A DNA stretch of 39,527 nt from Alphaproteobacteria bacterium (GCA_030831315.1 JAURLI010000039.1:1-39527); one strand, 5' to 3'. Positions 7,575 to 17,189 are shown, numbered from the stretch's first letter. Numbers and translations are program-made. Notes: a model not told the origin generated them from the sequence alone.

Positions 7575-8504
7575 ATGAAGGTCGTTATCACCGGTGCCGC
7601 CGGCCTTATCGGACAAAACCTGATAGCGCGCCTGATGTCCCGCGCCGATATCGACATCGTCGCAATAGACAAGCATCCATCCAATACCGCGCGCCTGCAT
7701 GAACTGCATCCCGACATCACCGTCATCGAGGCAGACCTCGCCGAGGGAGGGGCCTGGGAGAGAAGCTTCGAAGGCAGCGATATCCTTGTTCTCGGCCACG
7801 CACAGATCGGCGGGCTGCTGCCCGAGGAGTTTGAGCGCAACAATGTTGCCGCGACGCGACTGGTGCTGGACGCGGCAAGGAAATCGGGCTGCCGCCATAT
7901 CATTCACCTCAGTTCGTCGGTGGTTAACTCGGCAGTGCGCGACTTCTATACCGAATCGAAAAAGGCGCAGGAGCGCCTCGTCGTTGAATCGGGCCTTCCC
8001 CACACGGTCCTGCGCCCGACACTGATGTTCGGCTGGTTCGACCGCAAGCATCTCGGCTGGCTGGCGCGCTTCATGAAGGCCTCCCCGCTGTTTCCCGTCC
8101 CCGGCAACGGCAATTTTCTTCGCCAACCGCTCTATGCAGGGGATTTCTGCAACATCATCATCGCCTGCATGAACCGCGCGCCCGCGGGCAACGCCTACAA
8201 CATCAGCGGCCTGGAAAAAATTCCCTACATCGATCTCATCCGCGGCCTGCGCGAAGCAATAGGCGCACGCACGCTCGTCGTGCGTATTCCATACCCTCTG
8301 TTTTCGCTGGCTCTGCGCGTTTATGCGCTCTTTGACCGCAACCCGCCCTTCACGGTCAAACAACTCGAAGCGCTTGTGACCCCGGATATCTTCGAAGTCA
8401 TCGACTGGCCGGGCATATTCGCCGTCCACGCGACACCGCTGCGCGAGGCGCTTCATGAAACCTTTCATCACCCGGTCTATTCCCGGGTGACGCTGGATTT
8501 CTGA
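7575..8504 (+). CDS. NAD-dependent epimerase/dehydratase (extended SDR)
   Basis: A 309-residue extended SDR. MKVVITGAAGLIGQNL is the GxxGxxG nucleotide-binding motif, HLSSSVVNS carries the catalytic Ser region, and Tyr125-x-x-x-Lys129 (YTESK) is the catalytic pair. LRPTLMFGWFD and the BIP-like NAYNISG segment are typical of sugar-nucleotide epimerases/dehydratases or 3-beta-hydroxysteroid-type enzymes. The substrate is unknown. The start at 7575 is supported by AGGAAG about 9 bases upstream. It lies 12 bp after the DprE2-like gene and 2 bp before the next gene, so it belongs to the same transcription unit and may make or modify a second sugar. Confidence 0.85.
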   Translation: MKVVITGAAGLIGQNLIARLMSRADIDIVAIDKHPSNTARLHELHPDITVIEADLAEGGAWERSFEGSDILVLGHAQIGGLLPEEFERNNVAATRLVLDAARKSGCRHIIHLSSSVVNSAVRDFYTESKKAQERLVVESGLPHTVLRPTLMFGWFDRKHLGWLARFMKASPLFPVPGNGNFLRQPLYAGDFCNIIIACMNRAPAGNAYNISGLEKIPYIDLIRGLREAIGARTLVVRIPYPLFSLALRVYALFDRNPPFTVKQLEALVTPDIFEVIDWPGIFAVHATPLREALHETFHHPVYSRVTLDF

Positions 8505-8506
8505 TC

Positions 8507-9799
8507 ATGGCCCGGGTCGTCATCCTCGGCGCCGGCGTGATGGGGCTTGGTGCGGCCAGCCGGGCGCTGCGCCTCGGGCACGAGGTTACGGTCATTGAAG
8601 CAGCTCCTGAGCCGGGCGGAATGGCAGCGCATTTCGATCTTGCCGGGCTCAGCATCGAGCGCTTCTACCACTTCATCTGCAAGTCAGACGCGACGACTTT
8701 CGAAGTGCTGCGCGAACTCGGCATAGAGGACCGTCTGCGCTGGCGACTGACCAGCATGGGGTATTTCACTCACGGGTGTGTCTACCCCTGGGGTAATCCC
8801 CTTGCGCTCCTCACCTTTCCACACCTCGGCCCCATCGAGAAACTGCGCTATGCCGCGCTGATGTTCGTATCCGTCAAGCGCGAACGATGGGACAGCCTCG
8901 AACGCGTCGATGCACGCGACTGGATCACCCGGTGGTGCGGCGAAAGCGTATACAGAAAGCTTTGGGACCGCTTGTTTGCCCTGAAGTTCTACGAATATGC
9001 CGACGATATTTCCGCCTCGTGGATATGGACGCGGGTAAAACGCATCGGACGTTCCCGCCGTTCCATGATGCAGGAGGAACTGGGCTATCTGGAAGGCGGT
9101 TCGGAAACCCTCGTTTCCGCGCTGGTGAAAGACATCGAAACCCGCGGCGGGCATCTGGCGCTCGGCGAGGCCGCGGTAAATGTAACGACGGCCAACGGCC
9201 GGGTCAGCGGCGTTCGGACGACCAAAACCCTTCATCCGGCTGAAGCCGTGATTTCTACCGTACCGACGCCGCTCCTCTGCGATCTCATGCCCGACCTGAA
9301 CGCGGCCGAACTTGCCGCCTATGCCGCGATTGCCAATATCGGCGTGGTCTGCGTCGTCCTTAAGTTAAGAAAATCCGCCAGCCCGCATTTCTGGGTCAAT
9401 ATCGTCGATCCTAAAATCAATGTGCCCGGCATCATCGAATTCTCGAACCTGCGGCCAACGGGCGACGACGTAGTCGTCTTCGTCCCCTTCTACATGCCGG
9501 TGACCAATGCACTGTGGCCGCGCGACAACGATGCGTTCCTTTCCGATGCGATGCGTGCCGTAAGGCGCGTCAATCCATCCGTGACCGACGCCGACCTGAT
9601 AGCCCACCATGTCGGAAGGCTCAGGCACGCTCAGCCGGTCTGCCCCCCCGGGTTCGCGGCAAAGCTACCGCCTGTGCAAACGTCGGTGCCGGGCCTGCAG
9701 ATCGCCGATACCTGTTTCTATTATCCCGAGGATCGCGGCATCTCGGAAAGCCTGCGGCTCGGTCGCGCGATGGCGGACGCAGTCGGAGCAAGGCCGTGA
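8507..9799 (+). CDS. NAD(P)/FAD-dependent amine-oxidase-like oxidoreductase
   Basis: A 430-residue flavoprotein with the N-terminal dinucleotide fold VVILGAGVMGLGAASRALRLG followed by VTVIEAAPEPGGMA (FAD ADP-binding Glu and GG doublet). ADTCFYYPEDRGISESLRLG near the end is the C-terminal FAD-contact motif of the amine-oxidase/protoporphyrinogen-oxidase superfamily. UDP-galactopyranose mutase, which supplies furanose sugars in actinobacterial arabinogalactan, shares this general fold, but its diagnostic His-rich motif is not evident. I therefore leave the reaction open. Spacing of 2 bp to the gene before and a 4-bp overlap with the GtrA gene after it tie it to the cluster. Confidence 0.8.
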   Translation: MARVVILGAGVMGLGAASRALRLGHEVTVIEAAPEPGGMAAHFDLAGLSIERFYHFICKSDATTFEVLRELGIEDRLRWRLTSMGYFTHGCVYPWGNPLALLTFPHLGPIEKLRYAALMFVSVKRERWDSLERVDARDWITRWCGESVYRKLWDRLFALKFYEYADDISASWIWTRVKRIGRSRRSMMQEELGYLEGGSETLVSALVKDIETRGGHLALGEAAVNVTTANGRVSGVRTTKTLHPAEAVISTVPTPLLCDLMPDLNAAELAAYAAIANIGVVCVVLKLRKSASPHFWVNIVDPKINVPGIIEFSNLRPTGDDVVVFVPFYMPVTNALWPRDNDAFLSDAMRAVRRVNPSVTDADLIAHHVGRLRHAQPVCPPGFAAKLPPVQTSVPGLQIADTCFYYPEDRGISESLRLGRAMADAVGARP

Positions 9800-10197
9800 G
9801 CACGGGCTGGATTCGTCAATACGGCGCGTTTATCGCCGTCAGTGGCGTGGCCGCTTTGGTCAATCTGCTGGCCCGCGCCCTGTTCAGCCGGTTTCTCGTT
9901 TACGAAATCGCCGTTGCCCTCGCTTACCTGATCGGAATGTCTGTAGCCTTCGTGCTTAATCGCAAATACGTCTTCCCTTTGCAGACCGCCGCGATGCACA
10001 GCCAGTACATTCGGTTTTCGATCGTCAATGTCCTGGCTCTCGCACAGGTCTGGATCGTCAGCGTCGGACTTGCGCGCATCGTTTTCCCGGCGATCGGATT
10101 CACCTGGCAGGCCGAGACCGTCGCCCATGCCATAGGCCTAGCGGTTCCGGCCGTAACCAGCTTTGTCGGGCACAAATATTACACTTTCCGAAAGTGA
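9796..10197 (+). CDS. GtrA family membrane flippase
   Basis: A 133-residue protein with four predicted membrane segments (about 10-30, 36-56, 72-95, 103-125), the GtrA/DPMS-flippase architecture and length. FVLNRKYVFP and VGHKYYTFRK are the paired family motifs that end each half. GtrA proteins help move polyprenyl-phosphate-linked sugars across the inner membrane. In mycobacteria Rv3789, of this family, lies next to dprE1-dprE2. The GTG start at 9796 overlaps the upstream TGA (GTGA). The following gene begins four bases after the stop codon. Confidence 0.88.
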   Translation: MSTGWIRQYGAFIAVSGVAALVNLLARALFSRFLVYEIAVALAYLIGMSVAFVLNRKYVFPLQTAAMHSQYIRFSIVNVLALAQVWIVSVGLARIVFPAIGFTWQAETVAHAIGLAVPAVTSFVGHKYYTFRK

Positions 10198-10201
10198 ACA
10201 A

Positions 10202-12187
10202 ATGAACGCCTTTGCTCTGGTCGGATACTTTTCCGCGATTTTGATCGCCCTCGGCATTCCCGTCGACGACTGGCCCGGTTGTGCGGTTGTGGTTTGCGCG
10301 ATGGCCTTCGCAATCGCCGGAACGATCACCTCTGATTACAGGCGCTGGTTCGCGATCCTGATTCTCTCGGCGGCAGCGGTGACGGTTCGCGTTTTACTGC
10401 CTGCGCCTGTCATTCACGAAGGCATCGGTATTTTCGTCGGAAAAGGCGATCTTGGCGTATACCGCGCAGGATTGCCGCCGGAAGTTTTCGCCCGACACCT
10501 TGCGGCTTGGGAGAAGAACTGGTCGAAGAAGCCCCACACGAATCTCTCTTCTAACGGACGCCTTTTCGACCGCTCGATCTACACTCTTCTTGCGCCGTCC
10601 TACCTGTCACGACGGACCGACTCTATCGACTTTGTTACGCGCGGCGGTCTTCGTTTCGATGGCTTCAACGACGCCTCCCTTAACGTCTATGGTGCGGACC
10701 GCCCAAGGCGCGACGAATTGCCCTACTACATTCGCTGGAACATCGGGGAAAATTCCCGTCAGGGCGCTAGTCTCTGTTGGCAGGGGGAAATCTTCATTCC
10801 AACCGCGGAAGGCACGCTGCAAAACGTCATTCACAGGCAACGCGCTTGCCGGCCCCTCGACGGCTTGCCGACACAATCAGGCATTCTGACGCTTTGGGCG
10901 GTGAACGCCGATCCGGACTTGCCGCTTTCAGTCAAGTTTGAGCCACGCAGCAGCCTTGAAGCAGCCAGGTATCTCTCGCTGGCCCTCTCCCTCTTGGCCG
11001 GGATCGCGATCATCGGCCTCGCGGTGCGACGCCCGAACTTGAAAATGGCCGCGGCAGTGATCGCGGCTTTTGGGCTGACCGTCCTGTCGATGATTATCCA
11101 TCGCCCCGACACCATGAGCGGGTTTTCGCTTTTCGAAGGCGGAAACGACGGCCTCGTTCATTTCAGCCTCGGGCGCGACATACTTTTTGCGCTTATGGAC
11201 GGCAATATCCGCCCCGCGCTAGTCGGCGGAGAATCATCTTTCGACTTTCAGCCGGGATACCGCTATTTGCACGCGGTTTTGACGCCACTGTTCGGCGCCA
11301 CCATTTTCGGGCCACTGCTGCTGACCGCGCTCGTTCCCATCGTGATTTTCAGGCTGATGAAGCAGATTCTCGGCGAGCGCTGGGCGCTCGTGCTTTCGGT
11401 CATGTTCTTTTTCGTGCCGGTTTTCGAAGCCTTCGGTTTCTGGCAGCATTATTTCGCCTATCAGATGTTGCGCGGCTTCGCCGAGCCTGTCGCCTATCTC
11501 CTGTTTTTTCTTGGTATTGCCCGATGCTTGCCGCTGTTCACCGGGGGGCCAAACTCCCGGGAAGCTGCGCCCGGGGCAATGGCATGGACCGGACTTGGCC
11601 TCGCGGCCGCGATCATGCTCCGCGTCAACCTGATCCCGGGGGTCTTGGTGCTCGCTGCAGCGGTTGGGATCGTTCTTCTGCAAAACCGTCGTTTTCCAAC
11701 ACTTGCCGCGCTTGCAATGACGCTATCGTTGGTCTTTCTCATTCCGGCGCATAACCTCGCCTTCGGCGAAGGCAAATTCGTATTGTTGACCGTCTCTGCG
11801 ACGCGCCCGTTCAACATGGGGGCCTCTCCATCGGACTGGTTTAGCGCGGCCGGCGCGCTCTTGCGCGGCGACTTCACTGCGCCGTCCGTCGGAATTGTCG
11901 CCAAACATCTGAATGGCGAGATTCCGCTTCGGCAGCCCTGGTACCATTTGGCACTGGCCGTCTGCCTGTACATGGCCTTCCGTAAAGCGACATCAGCACA
12001 TGTTCGTCTCGTTGCCTTCACCGCCCTTGCACTTCAGGTGCAATTACTTTTCTACAGGGTCGGCGGGCGTTACGGCTATGCCGCATGGATTCTTACGTTG
12101 TTGGTATTTCTGGCCTGGGTCCGCGAGGTCGCGCTCCCGGCCTGGCGACACAGACGAGAACGCATCAGCCGGGAAATAACGACATGA
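10202..12187 (+). CDS. Large polytopic membrane protein, candidate GT-C glycosyltransferase
   Basis: Not a family I can name. The 661-residue product has three N-terminal membrane segments (about 4-66), a soluble, probably periplasmic, domain at about 67-262, and nine or ten further membrane segments. The periplasmic domain contains short Cys-bearing motifs (GASLCWQGEIF, RQRACRPL). A charged, conserved-looking loop lies at about 308-345 (FEGGNDGLVHFSLGRDIL and FQPGYRYLHAV), reminiscent of the acidic catalytic loop of GT-C transferases. Position after GtrA and length near AftA (the arabinofuranosyltransferase beside dprE2 in mycobacteria) suggest a lipid-arabinose-using transferase. ATG 10202 is chosen over TTG 10163, which lies inside gtrA. 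The gene looks somewhat less GC-rich than its neighbours. Confidence 0.75.
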   Translation: MNAFALVGYFSAILIALGIPVDDWPGCAVVVCAMAFAIAGTITSDYRRWFAILILSAAAVTVRVLLPAPVIHEGIGIFVGKGDLGVYRAGLPPEVFARHLAAWEKNWSKKPHTNLSSNGRLFDRSIYTLLAPSYLSRRTDSIDFVTRGGLRFDGFNDASLNVYGADRPRRDELPYYIRWNIGENSRQGASLCWQGEIFIPTAEGTLQNVIHRQRACRPLDGLPTQSGILTLWAVNADPDLPLSVKFEPRSSLEAARYLSLALSLLAGIAIIGLAVRRPNLKMAAAVIAAFGLTVLSMIIHRPDTMSGFSLFEGGNDGLVHFSLGRDILFALMDGNIRPALVGGESSFDFQPGYRYLHAVLTPLFGATIFGPLLLTALVPIVIFRLMKQILGERWALVLSVMFFFVPVFEAFGFWQHYFAYQMLRGFAEPVAYLLFFLGIARCLPLFTGGPNSREAAPGAMAWTGLGLAAAIMLRVNLIPGVLVLAAAVGIVLLQNRRFPTLAALAMTLSLVFLIPAHNLAFGEGKFVLLTVSATRPFNMGASPSDWFSAAGALLRGDFTAPSVGIVAKHLNGEIPLRQPWYHLALAVCLYMAFRKATSAHVRLVAFTALALQVQLLFYRVGGRYGYAAWILTLLVFLAWVREVALPAWRHRRERISREITT

Positions 12188-12999
12188 CCAAGAGCGAATC
12201 TTCAATTTTGAGCCTGATCGACGTCATGGCCCGGCTGCGCGATCCAGAAACGGGCTGCCCCTGGGACCGTGAACAGACCTTCGACACCATCGCGCCGTAT
12301 ACGATCGAGGAAGCCTACGAGGTCGCCGATGCGATTGCCTCAGGTGATCGCACGGCGCTCAAGGACGAACTCGGCGATCTTCTGTTCCAGGTGGTCTACT
12401 ACGCCCAGATGTCGCGCGAAGAAGGCGGATTCGATTTCGATGCCATCGCCACCCACGAAGCCGAAAAGATGATCCGCCGCCACCCCCATGTCTTCGGCGA
12501 CCCGGACATCAGTGATGCCGCCGCCCAGACGCGGGCCTGGGAGTCCCACAAGGCGGCCGAACGCGCCGAAAAAGCCAAAACGAAAGGCCCTGAAAGCGTG
12601 CTGGACGGGGTCGCCATGGCCCTGCCCGCCCTCATCCGCGCCGAAAAGCTGACCAAGCGGGCGGCCTGCGTCGGTTTCGACTGGCCGAGCATCGACGAGG
12701 TCTTCGACAAAATTGATGAAGAACTGGCCGAAGCGCGCGAGGAAGTCGAAAACGACGCACCGCGCGCCCGCATGGAAGACGAAATCGGCGACCTGCTGTT
12801 TGCCGTCGCCAACCTCGCCCGCAAGCTCGGCATCGACCCGGAAACGGCGCTGCGGGGCACCAACGACAAATTCACCCGGCGTTTTCACCATATCGAGGCC
12901 GAATTGCGCGCCCGCGGCAAAACCCCTGCCCAGTCCGACCTGGCAGAGATGGACGCGCTCTGGAACGAGGCCAAGGAAAAGGAAAACGGCCGCGCGTGA
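12184..12999 (+). CDS. mazG: Nucleoside triphosphate pyrophosphohydrolase MazG
   Basis: This 271-residue protein has two MazG domains, as in the full-length house-cleaning NTP pyrophosphatase. RLRDPETGCPWDREQTFDTI and IEEAYEVADAI mark the first domain. KDELGDLLFQVVYYA holds the ExxD metal ligands, and the second domain repeats the pattern (EELAEAREE, EDEIGDLLFAVANLAR). It hydrolyses NTPs or dNTPs to NMP plus diphosphate in the cytoplasm. ATG 12184 overlaps the stop of the membrane-protein gene by four bases, so the housekeeping gene is read as the last member of the sugar cluster transcript. Its stop codon lies inside a hairpin loop. Confidence 0.95.
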   Translation: MTKSESSILSLIDVMARLRDPETGCPWDREQTFDTIAPYTIEEAYEVADAIASGDRTALKDELGDLLFQVVYYAQMSREEGGFDFDAIATHEAEKMIRRHPHVFGDPDISDAAAQTRAWESHKAAERAEKAKTKGPESVLDGVAMALPALIRAEKLTKRAACVGFDWPSIDEVFDKIDEELAEAREEVENDAPRARMEDEIGDLLFAVANLARKLGIDPETALRGTNDKFTRRFHHIEAELRARGKTPAQSDLAEMDALWNEAKEKENGRA

Positions 13000-13008
13000 G
13001 CGCGGCCG
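12987..13008 (-). terminator. Hairpin terminator between convergent mazG and the Cys-rich gene
   Basis: CGGCCGCG (12987-12994) pairs perfectly with CGCGGCCG (13001-13008) around a 6-base loop that contains the mazG stop codon. On the - strand the stem is followed by TTTTCCTTTTCC, so it should terminate the Cys-rich gene ending at 13035. On the + strand no T-run follows. Confidence 0.65.
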
Positions 13009-13034
13009 CCTCCATCAAACGATTTCTATAGCGC

Positions 13035-13541
13035 CTACTGCGCTTCGCGCTCGATCTTGGTGCACTGGTAATTGTAGTGGCACTGGAAGTCGCCGATGCC
13101 CGGTATCGTCATGACGCCAGAGGCGCCGTTGATCGAGCAGGTCTTGGCCACTTCGTGCACGGTGCCGTCGCTGAAGATGATCTTGTCGAGAACGCCGTTC
13201 TTCCCTTCCCAACCCGTGACCGTCACCTTGCCCGACGGCACGATTTTGGTGACCTCGCGCCCATTGGCGTAGGTGCACTGCTTGCGCCCCTGGTCGTCGT
13301 CTTCGTCGGGAACGTAGTTGCAGCCCCCCGCGACGTTCCAGTCGCGGCACAGGCGGCAGTCGACCTTCTGGCTGGTGAAAAAAGCCCAGCGCGAGTTGTC
13401 GACCTTGTGCTGCCACTGGCCGGTCAGAAGTTCGACGCGGCAGGCCGCGGCCGATGCGGGCGACGCCATCAGCACGAGAGCCGCAACCATCACGACCGAG
13501 AGCACGCTGCTGCGCAGCGCGCGCGTTACGCTTGAAAACAT
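13035..13541 (-). CDS. Cys-rich secreted protein of unknown function
   Basis: Not recognised. The 168-residue product begins with a clear signal peptide (positively charged MFSSVTRALR, hydrophobic VLSVVMVAALVLMA, cleavage near ASA at about 31). The mature part has eight Cys residues (ACRV, DCRLCRDWNVAGGC, QCTY, TCSI, QCHYNYQC), an even number compatible with four disulfides in the periplasm or outside the cell. It also has a DEDDD acidic patch. The start at ATG 13541 is chosen because GGAGGCGG lies just upstream; the frame stays open further but without a better site. It faces mazG and shares a hairpin with it. No neighbour indicates a role. Confidence 0.75.
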   Translation of the reverse strand: MFSSVTRALRSSVLSVVMVAALVLMASPASAAACRVELLTGQWQHKVDNSRWAFFTSQKVDCRLCRDWNVAGGCNYVPDEDDDQGRKQCTYANGREVTKIVPSGKVTVTGWEGKNGVLDKIIFSDGTVHEVAKTCSINGASGVMTIPGIGDFQCHYNYQCTKIEREAQ

Positions 13542-13675
13542 GAAAACCGCCTCCAGCGAGGATTGTGGGAAACGGCTTATGGGGTGGTTCGCGCGCGCCC
13601 GCCGGTGGCCGCCGCGTTGGATGGGGCGCATCCTAGCGGGTTGGCCGCCCGCCGGGAAGGCCCAGCTTGCGCCCC

Positions 13676-14566
13676 CTATCGTTTGTCCCTGAGCCGGGCG
13701 ATCAGGCTGGAGGTATCCCAGCGGCTGCCGCCCATCTTCTGCACCTCGGCATAGAAGCCGTCGACCAGCCGGGCGACCTCAATGGCGGCACCATTGCGGC
13801 CCGCTTCCTCGGCGCAGATGGCCAGGTCCTTGCGCATCCAGTCGACGGCGAAGCCGAAGTCGAACTGGCTCCGGATCATCGTCCTGGCCCGGTTGTCCAT
13901 CTGCCAGGACTGCGCCGCGCCCTTGGAAATGACGTCGATCACCTTGTCGACATCGAGGCCCGCGCGCAGGCCGAAATCGAGCCCTTCGGCCAGCCCCTGC
14001 ACCAGACCGGCGATGCAGATCTGGTTGACCATCTTGGTCAGCTGGCCCGCCCCCGCCGGTCCCATCAGAGTGACCGCACGGCCATAGGCCGCCATCACCG
14101 GCTCGGCCCGTTCGAACACATCAGGCGCGCCGCCCACCATCACGGTGAGCTGGCCGTTCTCGGCCCCCGCCTGCCCGCCCGACACAGGCGCATCGAGAAA
14201 GCCGCAGCCGTTTTTTTCTGCTGCCCCCGCGAGTTCGCGCGCAAGCCCGGCCGAGGCCGTGGTGTGATCCACCAGCACCGCGCCCTTCGCCATGCCCGCC
14301 AATGCGCCCCCTGCCCCCAGCGTCACCGCCCGCACGTCGTCGTCATTGCCGACGCAGGTAAAGACGAAGTCCGCATCCCTGGCGGCATCGGCCGGACTTT
14401 CCGCGACGCGGCCCCGGTGCTTTTCTGCCCATGCCAGCGCCTTTGCCGGCGTGCGGTTCCACACCGCAACCTGGTGCCCCTTCGCGGCCAGGTGCCCCGC
14501 CATCGGCGCGCCCATGACGCCAAGCCCGATGAAGGCGGCCCGCGTCCCCTGAGTATCCTTCGCCAT
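13676..14566 (-). CDS. 3-hydroxyisobutyrate dehydrogenase-like NAD(P) oxidoreductase
   Basis: A 296-residue member of the beta-hydroxyacid dehydrogenase family. AFIGLGVMGAPMAGHLAAKG is the N-terminal dinucleotide motif, FLDAPVSGGQAGAENGQL the substrate-binding signature, and AGQLTKMVNQI carries the catalytic Lys178. Members oxidise 3-hydroxyisobutyrate, tartronate semialdehyde or related short hydroxyacids, and the exact substrate is not determinable here. ATG 14566 is chosen because AAGGAG sits 8 bases upstream. The TTG two codons earlier would be too close to that site. A strong terminator separates it from groEL upstream, so it needs its own promoter in the short gap before 14597. Confidence 0.9.
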   Translation of the reverse strand: MAKDTQGTRAAFIGLGVMGAPMAGHLAAKGHQVAVWNRTPAKALAWAEKHRGRVAESPADAARDADFVFTCVGNDDDVRAVTLGAGGALAGMAKGAVLVDHTTASAGLARELAGAAEKNGCGFLDAPVSGGQAGAENGQLTVMVGGAPDVFERAEPVMAAYGRAVTLMGPAGAGQLTKMVNQICIAGLVQGLAEGLDFGLRAGLDVDKVIDVISKGAAQSWQMDNRARTMIRSQFDFGFAVDWMRKDLAICAEEAGRNGAAIEVARLVDGFYAEVQKMGGSRWDTSSLIARLRDKR

Positions 14567-14596
14567 TCGCAATCTCCTTCGCCGCCGATTTTAGCC

Positions 14597-14638
14597 AAAA
14601 AGAGAAGGGCCGCGCCCCCCTTTCGGGAGACACGGCCC
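14597..14638 (-). terminator. Strong Rho-independent terminator of the groESL operon
   Basis: Read on the - strand, a 14-bp stem (14625-14638 with 14607-14620, all paired, allowing three G-U pairs) closes a GAAA tetraloop. It is followed by TTCTCTTTTT (14606-14597). It lies 25 bp after the groEL stop. Confidence 0.92.
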
Positions 14639-14662
14639 CAATCTGGTCCTGAACGGACGGGC

Positions 14663-16641
<1,979 letters not shown>

Positions 16642-16695
16642 GATGCCTGTTCTCCTGGTTACGTGTGGATTACTTGGGTAGGTGAATTGGATGGT

Positions 16696-17073
16696 TCAGC
16701 AGCAGTCGGTGCCGGGGACATGCGCGTGACTGTGCGCACCCGCGCCCGCCGCTGCCTTCTTGGCGGTGGCATGGACCTTGGACTTGCTGTCGAGGACGGC
16801 GAAGATGTCGCCCTCGCGGAGGATCAGCAGGTCCTTGCCTTCGGCCTTGATCTCGGTGCCGGACCACTTGCCGTAAAGGACGCGATCGCCCTTCTTGACG
16901 TCGAGCGCCGTGAGCTTGCCGTCCTTGCCGTGATAGCCGGAACCGACCGCGACGACCTTGCCCTCGGAGGGCTTTTCCTTCGCGGTGTCAGGAATGATGA
17001 TGCCGCCCGCCGTCTTCTCTTCCGCGCTGAGCGGCTCGACGATGACGCGGTCGTGCAGAGGTCGGATGTTCAT
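16696..17073 (-). CDS. GroES paralog with His/Cys-containing C-terminal tail
   Basis: A 125-residue protein whose residues 1-93 are a complete GroES domain almost identical to the adjacent copy ([13 protein letters not shown], mobile loop [19 protein letters not shown]). About 32 extra residues follow: a Lys/Ala linker and [13 protein letters not shown] at the end. The three spaced His and terminal Cys pair look like a metal-binding tail, and Cys-Cys could also be redox-active. GroES normally stops near residue 95. It is the promoter-proximal gene of the operon, with GGGAGAAGG upstream of ATG 17073. It could assemble into mixed rings with the normal GroES; no function is established. Confidence 0.92.
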   Translation of the reverse strand: MNIRPLHDRVIVEPLSAEEKTAGGIIIPDTAKEKPSEGKVVAVGSGYHGKDGKLTALDVKKGDRVLYGKWSGTEIKAEGKDLLILREGDIFAVLDSKSKVHATAKKAAAGAGAHSHAHVPGTDCC

Positions 17074-17096
17074 TGACCTTCTCCCTATAACGGTCT

Positions 17097-17117
17097 GAAA
17101 ATTAACGACTAATTTTC
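17097..17117. repeat. AT-rich inverted repeat in the groESL leader
   Basis: GAAAATTA (17097-17104) and TAATTTTC (17110-17117) form a perfect 8-bp stem with a 5-base loop in the 5' untranslated leader, between the CIRCE element and the ribosome site of the first groES. It is weak and AT-rich, so it could melt at heat-shock temperature. Confidence 0.6.
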
Positions 17118-17132
17118 ATGCGCCGCGGGCTG

Positions 17133-17159
17133 TTAGCACTCCCGTTCGGCGAGTGCCAG
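17133..17159 (-). promoter_or_regulatory. CIRCE operator (HrcA binding site)
   Basis: TTAGCACTC, nine bases, then GAGTGCCAG: the left arm matches the CIRCE consensus fully and the right arm departs from it at two of nine positions. It lies across the expected transcription start of the groESL operon, the normal place for repression by HrcA, which is released on heat shock. hrcA itself is not in the window. Confidence 0.93.
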
Positions 17160-17160
17160 T

Positions 17161-17189
17161 CATATAGGCGGCGACCCCCGGCCTGTCAA
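17161..17189 (-). promoter_or_regulatory. Sigma70-type promoter of the groESL operon
   Basis: On the - strand a perfect -35 TTGACA (17189-17184) is separated by exactly 17 bases from -10 TATATG (17166-17161). CIRCE begins two bases downstream. A 7-bp GC-rich inverted repeat (17176-17182 with 17192-17198) surrounds the -35 box. Confidence 0.88.
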
